In this document: piece after piece, positions 25,797-35,660 of the stretch
Layout: every line of letters begins with the position of its first letter
How positions within the stretch are numbered: the stretch's first letter is position 1
Notes under the pieces: model-generated
What the model was told of the DNA's origin: nothing
The model's database searches: none
Seen by the model: the letters and a program-made list of their open reading frames with translations, nothing else
Source: Candidatus Sulfopaludibacter sp. SbA3
Lineage (GTDB): Bacteria; Acidobacteriota; Terriglobia; Bryobacterales; Bryobacteraceae
Direction of reading: 5' to 3'
Length of the DNA stretch: 50,139 bases
Assembly (NCBI GenBank): GCA_945893365.1
Contig: CAMDED010000042.1
Coordinates: forward strand, 1-50,139
Position numbers and translations under genes: made by a program

Positions 25797-27134
25797 ATGG
25801 CCGACCTTACGACGCTCTTTGCCGGACGTATCCGCTGTCCCAATCCGTTCTGGCTTGCGTCGGGTCCGCCCGCCAACTGCGGCGATCAGGTGATGCGCGC
25901 CTTCGACGCCGGCTGGGGAGGCGCGGTGTGGAAGACCATCGGCGAGCCCATCGTAAACGTTACGTCCCGATACTCCTCGGTCGATTGGGACGGCCGGCGC
26001 ATGATGGGCTTGAACAACATCGAGCTCATTTCCGACCGCCCCATCGAAGTGAATTTTCGTGAAATCTCCGAGGTCAAGAAACGTTATCCGAATCATGCCG
26101 TGATCGCGTCCTTGATGGTCGAGTCGCGCCGCGAGGCCTGGCATGAGATCGTCAAACAGGCCGAGGACGCGGGTTCCGACGGGCTCGAGCTAAACTTCGG
26201 CTGTCCCCACGGAATGAGTGAACGCGGCATGGGTAGCGCCGTGGGGCAGGTCCCCGAATACGCCGCCATGATCACCGAATGGGTGAAGGAAGCGGCGCGC
26301 ACGCCGGTCCTCGTAAAGTTGACGCCGAACATTTCCGACATCCGCACGGTGGGCCGCGCGGCGCGAAAGGGAGGCGCGGACGCGCTCACCGCGATCAACA
26401 CCATCAACTCGATTACCGGTATCGATCTGGACACCTTCACGCCACGCCCGGATGTTGCGGGACGCTCCTCGCACGGCGGCTATTGCGGCCCCGCCGTGAA
26501 GCCCATCGCCCTGCACATGGTGCAGCAGCTTACGGCCGATCCTGAGATCGGACTTCCCGTTTCCGGTATCGGCGGAGTATCCGGATGGCGCGACGCCGCC
26601 GAATTTCTGCTTCTCGGTTGCCAGAGCGTCCAGGTCTGCACGGCGGCTATGCATTACGGATTTCGCATCGTCGAAGACATGATCGACGGCCTCTCCAATT
26701 GGATGGACGAGAAAGGCTTCGCCACCATCGACGCCTTCCGCGGGCTCAGCCTGCCGCGCGTCACCGAATGGAAGCACCTGAATCTGAATCACAAGCTCGT
26801 GGCGCGGATTCATTCCGATCTCTGCATCGGCTGCGACCTCTGCTACATCGCCTGCTGGGACGGCGCGCATCAATGCATCCACATCGACGGTATTGAAAAA
26901 CCGGAGCAATTGGTGGCGCGCAGCCGGTCCACCATTGCCATGACGCCGCTCTCGTCCCGCGAAATCGCCCACGGTATTACGCCGCCGAAGCGCATCCCAA
27001 AAGTCGACGAGCACGAGTGCGTGGGTTGCAATCTCTGCTGGCTCGTCTGTCCCGTCGAAGGCTCGATCACCATGGATAAGGTCGACACCGGTCTTCCGTC
27101 GCAGTCCTGGGCGGATAGGATGGAGGCCCAATGA
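25797..27134 (+). CDS. preA: NAD-dependent dihydropyrimidine dehydrogenase subunit PreA
   Basis: Flavin/iron-sulfur subunit that reduces uracil and thymine to the dihydro forms. Residues 1-320 form the FMN barrel (LELNFGCPHG, LVKLTPNISD, SHGGYCGPAVKPIALH, VSGIGGVSGWRDA). The C terminus carries two [4Fe-4S] sites (CIGCDLCYIACWDGAHQC and CVGCNLCWLVCP). The 445-aa length fits PreA. The electron-input partner PreT is not adjacent, so it must be elsewhere or be replaced. A stop/start overlap (ATGA) joins it to the next gene. Confidence 0.93.
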   Translation: MADLTTLFAGRIRCPNPFWLASGPPANCGDQVMRAFDAGWGGAVWKTIGEPIVNVTSRYSSVDWDGRRMMGLNNIELISDRPIEVNFREISEVKKRYPNHAVIASLMVESRREAWHEIVKQAEDAGSDGLELNFGCPHGMSERGMGSAVGQVPEYAAMITEWVKEAARTPVLVKLTPNISDIRTVGRAARKGGADALTAINTINSITGIDLDTFTPRPDVAGRSSHGGYCGPAVKPIALHMVQQLTADPEIGLPVSGIGGVSGWRDAAEFLLLGCQSVQVCTAAMHYGFRIVEDMIDGLSNWMDEKGFATIDAFRGLSLPRVTEWKHLNLNHKLVARIHSDLCIGCDLCYIACWDGAHQCIHIDGIEKPEQLVARSRSTIAMTPLSSREIAHGITPPKRIPKVDEHECVGCNLCWLVCPVEGSITMDKVDTGLPSQSWADRMEAQ

Positions 27135-28522
27135 AGACTCTGATCGCGAATGGAACCATCGTCACGGCGGAACGGAGCTACCGCGGCGACATCCTGATCG
27201 AGGGCGAGAAGATTGCCGATATCGCCGATAGTTTCCCCAAGGAAACGCCGAATCGCGTGATCGACGCAACAGGGATGCTGCTGATGCCCGGCGGCATCGA
27301 CGTTCACACGCATCTCGACATGCCGTTCGGCGGAACTACATCGAGCGACGATTTCGAAACCGGCACGCGCGCCGCGGCTTTCGGCGGCACAACGACGCTC
27401 ATCGACTTCGCCATTCAGCCCAAGGGCACGAAGATGCGCGACGCGCTCGACGTCTGGTGGAAGAAGGCCGAGGGGAGAGCCACCATCGATTACGGTCTCC
27501 ACATGATCGTGACCGATCTTGGCGAAGCGGGTCTCGAAGACATGGACTCCCTGGTGGATGAGGGCGTCGCGAGCTTCAAGCTGTTCATGGCATACCCCGG
27601 CGTGCTGATGGTCGACGACGCCACGATTTTCAAAGCCATGCGGCGCACGGCGAAAAACGGCGCGCTCATCTGCATGCACGCCGAGAACGGCGGCGTGATC
27701 GACGTCATCGTTCAGCAAGCTCTCGCCGAAGGCAAAACCGCGCCGATTTACCACGCCATGACGCGGCCCACCACCGCGGAGGCCGAAGCCGTCCACCGCG
27801 CGATCGCGCTCTCCGAGATGGCCGGCGCGCCCGTTTACATTGTTCATTTATCTTCGGAAGATGCGCTCAATCAAGTCCGCGAGGCCCGCGGCCGCGGCGT
27901 GCCCGTGTTCGCCGAAACCTGTCCGCAGTATCTGCTGCTCTCTGTCGAAGAACTGGCGCGGCCGGATTTCGAAGGCGCAAAATACGTCTTCACGCCGCCG
28001 CTGCGCGAGAAGCACAACCTGCCGAGGTTGTGGGAGGGGCTGCGGCACGACCATCTGCAAGTGGTTTCCACCGATCATTGCCCCTTCTGTTTTGCCGATC
28101 AGAAGGCTCTCGGTAAGAACGATTTCACGAAGATCCCGAATGGCGGACCCGGCGTCGAAAACCGTTTGCAGCTCATCCACCATCACGGCGTCAACGAAGG
28201 CCGTATCGGGCTCAATCGCTTCGTGGAACTGGTGTCCACGACGCCCGCGAAGATCTTCGGACTCTACCCGCGCAAGGGAGCGATCGCCGTCGGGAGCGAC
28301 GCGGATATCGTTGTTTGGGACCCGAACGCCGACCATCTGATTAGCGCTCAAACCCATCACATGCGCGTCGATTACTCGATGTTCGAAGGCTTCCGCGTGA
28401 AGGGTAACGCCAAGGTTGTGATCTCTCGCGGCGAAGCGATCGTCGAAAACGGCAGCTTCCACGGCCGCGCCGGCCGCGGGACTTTCCTGCGAAGAGCGGC
28501 GCGCGGCGGTGCTTGGCAATGA
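27131..28522 (+). CDS. hydA: dihydropyrimidinase (hydantoinase)
   Basis: Hydrolyses dihydrouracil/dihydrothymine to N-carbamoyl-beta-amino acids. Binuclear zinc amidohydrolase with all ligands in place: His59 and His61 (DVHTHLD), carboxylated Lys150 (ASFKLFMAYPG), His183 (CMHAENG), His239 (YIVHLSSE) and Asp in STDHCPF. 463 aa is typical. Starts at ATG 27131 overlapping PreA and is overlapped by the transporter gene. Some family members act on hydantoins or allantoin; the neighbours favour dihydropyrimidines. Confidence 0.94.
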   Translation: MKTLIANGTIVTAERSYRGDILIEGEKIADIADSFPKETPNRVIDATGMLLMPGGIDVHTHLDMPFGGTTSSDDFETGTRAAAFGGTTTLIDFAIQPKGTKMRDALDVWWKKAEGRATIDYGLHMIVTDLGEAGLEDMDSLVDEGVASFKLFMAYPGVLMVDDATIFKAMRRTAKNGALICMHAENGGVIDVIVQQALAEGKTAPIYHAMTRPTTAEAEAVHRAIALSEMAGAPVYIVHLSSEDALNQVREARGRGVPVFAETCPQYLLLSVEELARPDFEGAKYVFTPPLREKHNLPRLWEGLRHDHLQVVSTDHCPFCFADQKALGKNDFTKIPNGGPGVENRLQLIHHHGVNEGRIGLNRFVELVSTTPAKIFGLYPRKGAIAVGSDADIVVWDPNADHLISAQTHHMRVDYSMFEGFRVKGNAKVVISRGEAIVENGSFHGRAGRGTFLRRAARGGAWQ

Positions 28523-29934
28523 GCTCGCCGCATGACCCATCGCTCTACAACGAAGATCTTGCGCCGGTTCCGCTAGACCGCCGCACCTGGGGCACTTACA
28601 ACTACGCGTCGCTGTGGGTTGGAATGTCCGTCTGCATTCCCACCTACATGCTGGCGTCGGGGCTGATTGCGGGTGGCATGAGCTGGTGGCAGGCGATCAT
28701 GACGATTCTCCTCGGCAACGTCGTCGTGCTTGTCCCCATGCTCCTCAACGCCCACGCCGGCGCGCGTTACGGCATTCCGTTCCCCGTATTCGTCCGCGCT
28801 TCGTTCGGCGTGCGCGGCGCGAATGTGCCCGCGCTCTTGCGAGCGTTTGTCGCTTGCGGATGGTTCGGCATCCAGACTTGGATCGGCGGCGGCGCCATCC
28901 ATTCCATGATGCAAATCCTCTGGCCCGCATGGAAGGATTTCAACGGAGGCGTCTGGATCTGCTTCTTCTCATTCTGGGCGCTCAACATGGCCGTGATATG
29001 GAAGGGCATCGAGACCATCAAGGTTCTCGAAGGAATCGCCGCGCCCTTCATGATTGGCGTCGGCCTGCTGCTGCTATGGTGGGTGACGTCGAAAGCGGGC
29101 GGCTTCGGCCCGGTCCTCAGCACGCCGGGCAAGTTCAAGACGACGGCCGAGTTCATGAAATTCTTCATTCCGTCGCTAACGGGCATGGTCGGTTTCTGGG
29201 CCACGGTGGCGCTCAACATTCCGGACTTCACTCGTTACGCGAAGTCGCAGAAGGAGCAAATGCTGGGTCAGGCGCTGGGGCTTCCCGCCTCCATGACGCT
29301 CTACGCGTTTATCGGCGTCGCCGTCACGTCCGCATCGGTTGTCCTGTTCGGTGAAGCGGTCTGGGACCCCGTGGCGCTCCTCGGCCGCTTCAATCAGCCC
29401 GTTGTCGCCTTCATCGCGCTGATCGCCCTGCTGATCGCGACCCTCAATACGAACGTGGCGGCAAACGTCGTGTCTCCCTCGAACGATTTCTCGAACTTGA
29501 ACCCACGCTTGATTTCGTTTCGCACGGGCGGATTGATCACGGGCATCGCCGGCGTCGCACTGATGCCGTGGAAGCTGCTCGGCGATTACAGCGCGTACAT
29601 CTTCGGCTGGCTCGTCGGCTACTCGGGCCTGCTCGGCCCCATCGCGGGCGTGATGATCTTCGATTATTTTCTGCTGAGGAGACGCGACCTGAACGTGGCG
29701 GATCTGTACCGCCGCGGAGGCGTCTACGAATACTCGGCCGGCGTCAACTATCGCGCGATGTTTGCCCTGGCCGCGGGCGTCGTCGTGGCGCTCGTGGGTC
29801 TCGCGGTCCCTGCGCTCCGCTTCCTTTACGACTACGCCTGGTTTGTGGGATTCTTCGTTTCAGGCGCATTCTATCTGGCGCTGATGTGGACGGCGGTGAA
29901 GCCGGCGAATCTCACCGTAGGAGAAAATGCATGA
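28519..29934 (+). CDS. NCS1-family nucleobase/allantoin/hydantoin transporter
   Basis: 471-aa integral membrane symporter with about 12 predicted helices. NCS1 signatures are visible: LAPVPLDRRTWGTYNYASLW at the N terminus, ASFGVRGANVPALLRA, GCGWFGIQ-type text (ACGWFGIQTWIGG) and NIPDFTRYAKSQ. It likely imports uracil, thymine or a hydantoin for the enzymes beside it. ATG 28519 overlaps the stop of the dihydropyrimidinase (ATGA); a TTG two codons earlier is the alternative. Its stop overlaps the dehydrogenase start. Confidence 0.92.
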   Translation: MSSPHDPSLYNEDLAPVPLDRRTWGTYNYASLWVGMSVCIPTYMLASGLIAGGMSWWQAIMTILLGNVVVLVPMLLNAHAGARYGIPFPVFVRASFGVRGANVPALLRAFVACGWFGIQTWIGGGAIHSMMQILWPAWKDFNGGVWICFFSFWALNMAVIWKGIETIKVLEGIAAPFMIGVGLLLLWWVTSKAGGFGPVLSTPGKFKTTAEFMKFFIPSLTGMVGFWATVALNIPDFTRYAKSQKEQMLGQALGLPASMTLYAFIGVAVTSASVVLFGEAVWDPVALLGRFNQPVVAFIALIALLIATLNTNVAANVVSPSNDFSNLNPRLISFRTGGLITGIAGVALMPWKLLGDYSAYIFGWLVGYSGLLGPIAGVMIFDYFLLRRRDLNVADLYRRGGVYEYSAGVNYRAMFALAAGVVVALVGLAVPALRFLYDYAWFVGFFVSGAFYLALMWTAVKPANLTVGENA

Positions 29935-31391
29935 CAGCGACTGACACTGAAATCCGAACTCTCAAGTTCTTCGTGAACGGAGAATGGCGCGACGGCGGCG
30001 CGGACCTGCACCCCGTCACCAACCCATCGACTGGCGAAGTCATTGCGCGCGTTCCGTACGCGAACGACGACGAAATCGACTGCGTCGCCGTGGCCGCGCA
30101 CTCCGCGTTTCTCAAATGGCGCGAAGTGCCCGTGGTCGACCGCGTACAGGTGCTCTACCGCTACAAGGATCTGCTCGAGAAGAATCTGGAACAGGTCGCC
30201 CGCATTCTAACCACGGAGAACGGCAAGACGCTCGACGACTCGAAGGGATCCGTCCGCCGCGCGATACAAATGGTGGAAGTCGCCTGCGGCATGCCCAGTC
30301 TCATGATGGGGCAGTCGCTTGAGAACGTCTCGAAGGGCATCGACTGCCACTCGATCCGCCAGCCCCTCGGCGTCTGCGCGGGCATCTCGCCTTTTAATTT
30401 CCCGGCCATGGTGCCGATGTGGATGTACCCGTTCGCCATCGCCTGCGGCAATAGCTTCATTTTGAAGCCGTCGGAAAAGGTGCCGCTCACACCCACGCGC
30501 ACCGCGGAGCTGTTACAGGAAGCCGGCCTCCCGGACGGCGTCTACAACCTCGTGCACGGCGGCAAGACGGCGGTCGACGCTCTTATCCGCCATCCGCTCG
30601 TGCGTGCGATTTCGTTCGTCGGTTCGACGCCGGTGGCGAAATACGTTTACGAAACCTCCGCCGCGCACGGTAAGCGCGTGCAGGCGCTGGGCGGGGCGAA
30701 GAACCACCTGGTCGTGATGCCGGACGCGAATCCGGGAAAAGCCGTGGAAGCGATCATGAGCTCGGCGTTCGGCGCGGCGGGCGAGCGATGTCTCGCGGGC
30801 AGCGTATTAGTGGCGGTCGGCGATTCGTCGCCCGTGCTCGATCTATTGCTCGAGAAGACCCGGAGCCTTCGCGTCGGCGACGGGCTCGCGGCAGGATCCG
30901 AGATGGGGCCGCTGGTCTCCGCCCAGCATCGAAAGAAGGTGGTGGGATATATCGAGAAGGGCGTCGCCGAAGGGGCCGAGCCTCTTTGCGACGGTCGCAC
31001 CCACGGCGCGGAGGGCGATGACGGGTTCTTCATCGGCCCGACGATTTTCGACCACGTGCGGCCCGGGATGACGATTGCACGGGAAGAAATCTTCGGCCCC
31101 GTGCTGTCGATCATTCGCGTCAAGGATCTGGATGAAGCGATCGCCCTCGTGAACGGCTCGCCGTTTGGAAACACGACGTCGATCTACACGGGCGATGGCA
31201 AGACGGCGCGGGAATATGCGGCGCGGATCGAAGTCGGGATGGTCGGAGTCAACATGGGCGTGGCGGCTCCCATGGCGTTCTTCCCGTTCTCGGGCTGGAA
31301 GCAGTCCTTCTTCGGCGACTTGCACGCGCACGGACGCGATGCCGTCGCTTTCTACACCGAACAGAAGGTCATCATGACGCGGTGGTTTTAG
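29931..31391 (+). CDS. mmsA: CoA-acylating (methyl)malonate-semialdehyde dehydrogenase
   Basis: 486-aa aldehyde dehydrogenase of the MmsA group, which makes propionyl- or acetyl-CoA from methylmalonate or malonate semialdehyde. Catalytic Cys287 is in GAAGERCLAG and the family text ISPFNFPAMVPMWMYPFAIA and SFVGSTPVAKYVY is intact. In this operon it would consume the semialdehydes made from beta-alanine or beta-aminoisobutyrate, the end products of reductive pyrimidine breakdown. The ATG at 29931 overlaps the transporter stop. The needed beta-ureidopropionase and transaminase are not in the operon. Confidence 0.93.
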   Translation: MTATDTEIRTLKFFVNGEWRDGGADLHPVTNPSTGEVIARVPYANDDEIDCVAVAAHSAFLKWREVPVVDRVQVLYRYKDLLEKNLEQVARILTTENGKTLDDSKGSVRRAIQMVEVACGMPSLMMGQSLENVSKGIDCHSIRQPLGVCAGISPFNFPAMVPMWMYPFAIACGNSFILKPSEKVPLTPTRTAELLQEAGLPDGVYNLVHGGKTAVDALIRHPLVRAISFVGSTPVAKYVYETSAAHGKRVQALGGAKNHLVVMPDANPGKAVEAIMSSAFGAAGERCLAGSVLVAVGDSSPVLDLLLEKTRSLRVGDGLAAGSEMGPLVSAQHRKKVVGYIEKGVAEGAEPLCDGRTHGAEGDDGFFIGPTIFDHVRPGMTIAREEIFGPVLSIIRVKDLDEAIALVNGSPFGNTTSIYTGDGKTAREYAARIEVGMVGVNMGVAAPMAFFPFSGWKQSFFGDLHAHGRDAVAFYTEQKVIMTRWF

Positions 31392-31393
31392 AC

Positions 31394-32062
31394 ATGCGGT
31401 GCGGAAATCTCATCCTCGCTCTGTGCCTCATGGCGGCGCCGCACCCGGCGCTTGCGCAGGCGAAGCATCCGGTCACCGGACGCGAGATCGCGGGCGTCAT
31501 GGGCATGGGCGGAGCGGATTGGCTCGTAAGGCCTGAGCGTGAGATGGAGGAATCTCCCGATAAGGCGCTCGATGCTCTCGCGATCGCGAAAGGGTCGACG
31601 GTTGCCGACATCGGCGCGGGCGTCGGATATTTTACCTGGCGGCTCGCGGAGCGCGTCGGCTCGTCCGGGAAGGTGTACGCAAACGACATCCAGCCGCGCA
31701 TGCTCGAAAAGTTGAAGCTGAACATCGCGGCGCGCGGGTGGAACAATGTGGAAACGGTTCTCGGCACGGAGGACGATCCGAAACTGCCCGCGGGCCGGAT
31801 CGATCTGATCTTACTGGTCGACGTCTACCACGAGTTCTCCCAGCCCCAGCGGATGCTCGCGCGGATGCGCGACTCCCTCAAGCCGGAGGGGCGTCTGGTG
31901 CTGCTCGAGTACAGAAAGGAAGATCCCAGCGTCCCGATTCGCTTCGAGCACAAGATGACCGTCGCGGAGGTTCGGGCGGAGATTGAACCCGAGGGCTTCC
32001 GCTTTGAGAAGAATCTCGACGCGCTGCCCCGCCAGCACATTCTGGTGTTTCGCAGGCGCTGA
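31394..32062 (+). CDS. exported class I SAM-dependent methyltransferase-like protein
   Basis: 222 aa from the ATG at 31394 (a GTG at 31382 is the alternative). The N terminus MRCGNLILALCLMAAPHPAL is a clear signal peptide with cleavage after ALAQ. The body is a Rossmann methyltransferase fold with SAM motif I VADIGAGVGYFTWRL and motif II/post-I VYANDIQPRML, plus DLILLVDVYHEFSQP. An exported SAM-dependent enzyme is unusual because SAM is cytoplasmic; it may bind another ligand or sit inside the membrane side. It begins 2 bp after mmsA, probably by readthrough. Confidence 0.8.
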   Translation: MRCGNLILALCLMAAPHPALAQAKHPVTGREIAGVMGMGGADWLVRPEREMEESPDKALDALAIAKGSTVADIGAGVGYFTWRLAERVGSSGKVYANDIQPRMLEKLKLNIAARGWNNVETVLGTEDDPKLPAGRIDLILLVDVYHEFSQPQRMLARMRDSLKPEGRLVLLEYRKEDPSVPIRFEHKMTVAEVRAEIEPEGFRFEKNLDALPRQHILVFRRR

Positions 32063-32144
32063 AAAGAGCTTGTGCCCGCCGGCACGCTGGATGCCGTGTT
32101 GTTCGAACACGTCGTACAGCGGGGCCGCGGTATAAACTATAAAG

Positions 32145-35100
32145 GTGAAACTGAACGACCGCTACACGGCTGAGCGAGGCTCCGTCTACCTCACGGGCAT
32201 CCAAGCCTTGGTGCGCCTGCCGATGGACCAGATGCGGCGCGACCGGCGAGCGGGGCTCAACACGGCGTCGTTCATTTCAGGCTATGAGGGCTCGCCGCTT
32301 GGAGGCTACGACCTCGCGCTGAATCGCGTCCGCGGGCTGCTCGACGAACACCGGATCCACTTCGTTCCCGGAGTCAACGAGGATCTCGCCGCCACATCCG
32401 TGATGGGCAGCCAGATCGTCCACGTACTCGGCGAATCGAAGTACGACGGCGTGCTCGGCATCTGGTACGGAAAAGGTCCTGGCGTCGACCGCTCGGGCGA
32501 CATCTTCCGCCATGCGAACCTGGCGGGTACGGGACCGAATTGCGCGGCGCTCGCGCTCGGCGGCGACGACCACATTTCGAAAAGCTCGACCATCCCTCAT
32601 CAAAGCGACTTTAGCTTCTACAACGTCGGCATGCCGACGTTCTATCCGGGAAACATTCAGGAGATCCTCGACCAGGGGCAATTGGCGATCGCCCTATCGC
32701 GATGGTCCGGCGCATGGTGCGCGATGAAGATGGTGACCAATGTTTGCGACGGCGGCGGTAGCGCCAACGTGGACCCGGAACGCCTCTCGATCACGCTTCC
32801 GGAGGGTTACGAGAAGCACCACGATGCACGGCTGATAGTCCCCTTCACGCTGGCGCTCGAGTACGAGGTGAATGTGCGCCGGCTCGAAGCCGCGCGCGAG
32901 TTCGCGCGTCTGAACCGCGTCAACGCGTGGTTCGGCGCGAAGGATGCATGGCTTGGTGTCGCCACCGCCGGAAAGCCCTACTACGACCTGATGCAGGCGC
33001 TGCGCGATCTTGGAATCCGTCCGGAGGATCTCGACGAACTGGGCATCCGGATTGCGAAGTATGCGATGACGTTCCCCGTCGAGCCCGAGTTTAGCCGCGA
33101 GTTTTCGGCGGGTCTCGAAACGCTGTTCGTGGTGGAGGAGAAGCGCAGCTTTCTCGAACTCCAGCTTCGCGACGCGCTTTACAACATGCCGTCGCGGCCC
33201 ATCATCATCGGCAAGCGGGACGCCTCCGGCGCGCCGTTGCTTCCCCCGGTGATGGAACTCGATCCCGAACCGATTGCGAAGGTTTTGGCGGAACTGCTGA
33301 GGACGCGCCACCGCCGGCCTTCCATTGAAGCGCGCCTTCGGCTGATCGAGGAGATCCAGTCCCGAGGGAAACGGAACGCCGCGCCGCGCCCGCCGAATTT
33401 CTGCTCGGGCTGTCCCCACAACCGGTCGACCATCGTTTTGGAAGGCCAGGCCGCGGGCGGCGGCATCGGCTGCCACGCGATGGCGGCGAACCTTGCGCAC
33501 ACCGGCCGCGGCTATGTGTTCCTGACGCAGATGGGGGGCGAGGGCGCTCCTTGGATCGGCATGGCGCCGTTTGTCGAACGCACCCACATGTTCCAGAACA
33601 TCGGCGATGGAACGTACTTCCATTCGGGCGCGATGGCCGTGACGGCGGCCGTGGCATCGGGCGTGAACATTACCTACAGAATTCTGTACAACGCCGCGGT
33701 CGCGATGACGGGAGGCCAGCAGGCCTCGGGCGCGCTGCCCATTCCGGATCTCACGCGGAAGCTCGAGGCGGAAGGCGTAAAGCGCACGGTCGTCGTGACC
33801 GACGACGTACCCAAATATAAAGGCATTGCGCTCGCGGCGAACGCCGGCGTCCGCGACCGCGACGAGTTGCCGGAAACGATGCGCGACCTGGAGAAGATCG
33901 CGGGCGTCACGGTAATCGTGTACGACCAGCAGTGCGCCGCCGAGAAGCGCAGGGAGCGCGCCCGCGGCATTCAGGAAGAGCCCACGCTTCGCGTCGTGAT
34001 CAACGAAGAGGTCTGTGAAGGTTGCGGCGATTGCGTCCGGCAGTCGAACTGCATGAGCCTGTACCCCGTGCAGACGGAATTCGGCCCGAAGACGCGCATT
34101 CATCAGTCGTCGTGCAATAAGGACTACTCGTGCGTCCTCGGCGATTGCCCTTCGTTCGTGACCGTGAATCTGAAGCCGGGTACCGGACTTCGCAGGCGCG
34201 AGGCGCCGCTGCTGCCTGCGGCGGAAGTGCCCGATCCGCGGGAGATCGTGGCCATCGGCGAGACCTATGCGATCGTGTCGCCGGGCATTGGCGGGACGGG
34301 GGTGCTCACGATCAACGCTCTGCTTGCGACGGCGGCTTCGATCGACGGCCTGTCGGTCCTGACTCTCGATCAAACAGGCCTTGCGCAGAAAGGCGGCGCG
34401 GTGCTTTCGAGCATCGTGCTCAGCCGAAGGCCGGTGGATGCGCCGGCGAAAGTAGGCTACGGCAACGCCGATCTGATCCTGGGGTTCGATCTTTTAGGCG
34501 CGGCTGGCGCGGACACCCTGAAGGCGGCGCACCCTTCGCGCACCGTGGCCGTCGTCAACACCGCCGAAATACCCACGGGCGAAACGATTCGCGGCAAGCT
34601 ACAAGTAATCGGACCGGGCCGGCAGGTTGACCTGGTCAATGAAAATACCCGGCCGGGACGAAACGTATTTGTGGACGCGACACGACTTGCCGAGGGGCTG
34701 TTCGCCAATCACCTCGCGACGAACGTCTTTCTGATGGGCGTCGCCTGGCAGGCCGGTCTCATCCCGATCGCGTCCGCGGCCATTGAAGAGGCCATCCGCC
34801 TGAACAAGGTGGATGCGGAGCGGAATGTCCAGGCGTTTCTGTGGGGCCGCAAGTATTATCACGACGCGGCGTCGGTCGAGGCGCTGGTTGCGCCTCCGAA
34901 GGCGAAGCCGGACCAGGCGGACACCGTGGAGCGCCGGACGGCGGAGCTGAAACTCTACCAGGACGAACGATACGCCGGCGAGTACCGGTCGTTCGTTCGC
35001 GGCGTGGCGGCCCGCGCGCCGAAGTTGGCGGAACCGGTGGCGCACAACTTGTACAAGCTGATGGCGTACAAGGATGAGTACGAAGTGGCGCGGCTTCTGA

Positions 35101-35528
35101 CCAAGCGGGCGATCACGGAGCGGATCGCGGGCATGTGGGAGCAGGTGGAATCGATCGGGTACAATCTGCATCCGCCGATCCTGCGGGCGCTTGGGTGGAA
35201 AAAGAAATTGAAGCTTGGGCAGTGGTTCGGCGGTCCGCTACGCTTGCTAGCGGCGATGAAGGGGCTTCGCGGGACGCCGTTCGACGTTTTCGGCTACGCT
35301 GAAATCCGGCGCGAGGAGCGGGCGCTAGTTGGGTGGTATCGGAGATTGGTCGAGCGGCTCATCAATGAAATCAATCCCGAGAACGAGCTGCTGGCGATGG
35401 AGATTGCTTCGTTGCCGGGTGAGATTCGCGGGTACGAGAACGTCAAGATGTTGAATATCGCGAAGGTGAAAGCTCTCGCCGAGGAGAAATTGGCAGCGCT
35501 TCGTGGGGCTAGCGTTCAAGCGCTATAA
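32145..35528 (+). CDS. indolepyruvate ferredoxin oxidoreductase family protein (fused IorAB-like)
   Basis: 1127-aa fusion that oxidatively decarboxylates 2-oxoacids to acyl-CoA with ferredoxin. Order: an N-terminal pyrimidine-binding region (ISGYEGSPLGGYD, NEDLAATSVMGSQ), TPP domain with NFCSGCPHNRST and GGGIGCHAMA and QMGGEG, a [4Fe-4S] ferredoxin-like site CEGCGDCVRQSNCMSLYP, and a gamma-type domain SPGIGGTGVLTINALL with DQTGLAQKGGAVLSS. GTG at 32145 gives MKLNDRYTAERGSVYLTG, the usual family start. A TATAAA-like stretch lies at 32131. Substrate (aryl pyruvates or branched-chain 2-oxoacids) is not decided. Confidence 0.9.
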   Translation: MKLNDRYTAERGSVYLTGIQALVRLPMDQMRRDRRAGLNTASFISGYEGSPLGGYDLALNRVRGLLDEHRIHFVPGVNEDLAATSVMGSQIVHVLGESKYDGVLGIWYGKGPGVDRSGDIFRHANLAGTGPNCAALALGGDDHISKSSTIPHQSDFSFYNVGMPTFYPGNIQEILDQGQLAIALSRWSGAWCAMKMVTNVCDGGGSANVDPERLSITLPEGYEKHHDARLIVPFTLALEYEVNVRRLEAAREFARLNRVNAWFGAKDAWLGVATAGKPYYDLMQALRDLGIRPEDLDELGIRIAKYAMTFPVEPEFSREFSAGLETLFVVEEKRSFLELQLRDALYNMPSRPIIIGKRDASGAPLLPPVMELDPEPIAKVLAELLRTRHRRPSIEARLRLIEEIQSRGKRNAAPRPPNFCSGCPHNRSTIVLEGQAAGGGIGCHAMAANLAHTGRGYVFLTQMGGEGAPWIGMAPFVERTHMFQNIGDGTYFHSGAMAVTAAVASGVNITYRILYNAAVAMTGGQQASGALPIPDLTRKLEAEGVKRTVVVTDDVPKYKGIALAANAGVRDRDELPETMRDLEKIAGVTVIVYDQQCAAEKRRERARGIQEEPTLRVVINEEVCEGCGDCVRQSNCMSLYPVQTEFGPKTRIHQSSCNKDYSCVLGDCPSFVTVNLKPGTGLRRREAPLLPAAEVPDPREIVAIGETYAIVSPGIGGTGVLTINALLATAASIDGLSVLTLDQTGLAQKGGAVLSSIVLSRRPVDAPAKVGYGNADLILGFDLLGAAGADTLKAAHPSRTVAVVNTAEIPTGETIRGKLQVIGPGRQVDLVNENTRPGRNVFVDATRLAEGLFANHLATNVFLMGVAWQAGLIPIASAAIEEAIRLNKVDAERNVQAFLWGRKYYHDAASVEALVAPPKAKPDQADTVERRTAELKLYQDERYAGEYRSFVRGVAARAPKLAEPVAHNLYKLMAYKDEYEVARLLTKRAITERIAGMWEQVESIGYNLHPPILRALGWKKKLKLGQWFGGPLRLLAAMKGLRGTPFDVFGYAEIRREERALVGWYRRLVERLINEINPENELLAMEIASLPGEIRGYENVKMLNIAKVKALAEEKLAALRGASVQAL

Positions 35529-35600
35529 CGCAGGCGTGGACTGGGCCACTCCAGTGTGGACGTTTTTACGGCGTTCACTGTCCCATCATAAACGGAAAAA

Positions 35601-35625
35601 CCCGGCGGGTCGACAACCCGCCGGG
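35601..35625 (-). terminator. intrinsic terminator of the minus-strand DUF1326-like gene
   Basis: A perfect 10-bp stem (CCCGGCGGGT with ACCCGCCGGG) around a 5-nt loop is followed on the minus strand by TTTTT (35600-35596). It starts 36 nt after the stop of the secreted protein. On the plus strand there is no T-run after it. Confidence 0.8.
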
Positions 35626-35660
35626 CTCAAAGGAGAAACGAACTGACTAGCTTTGCAGAC

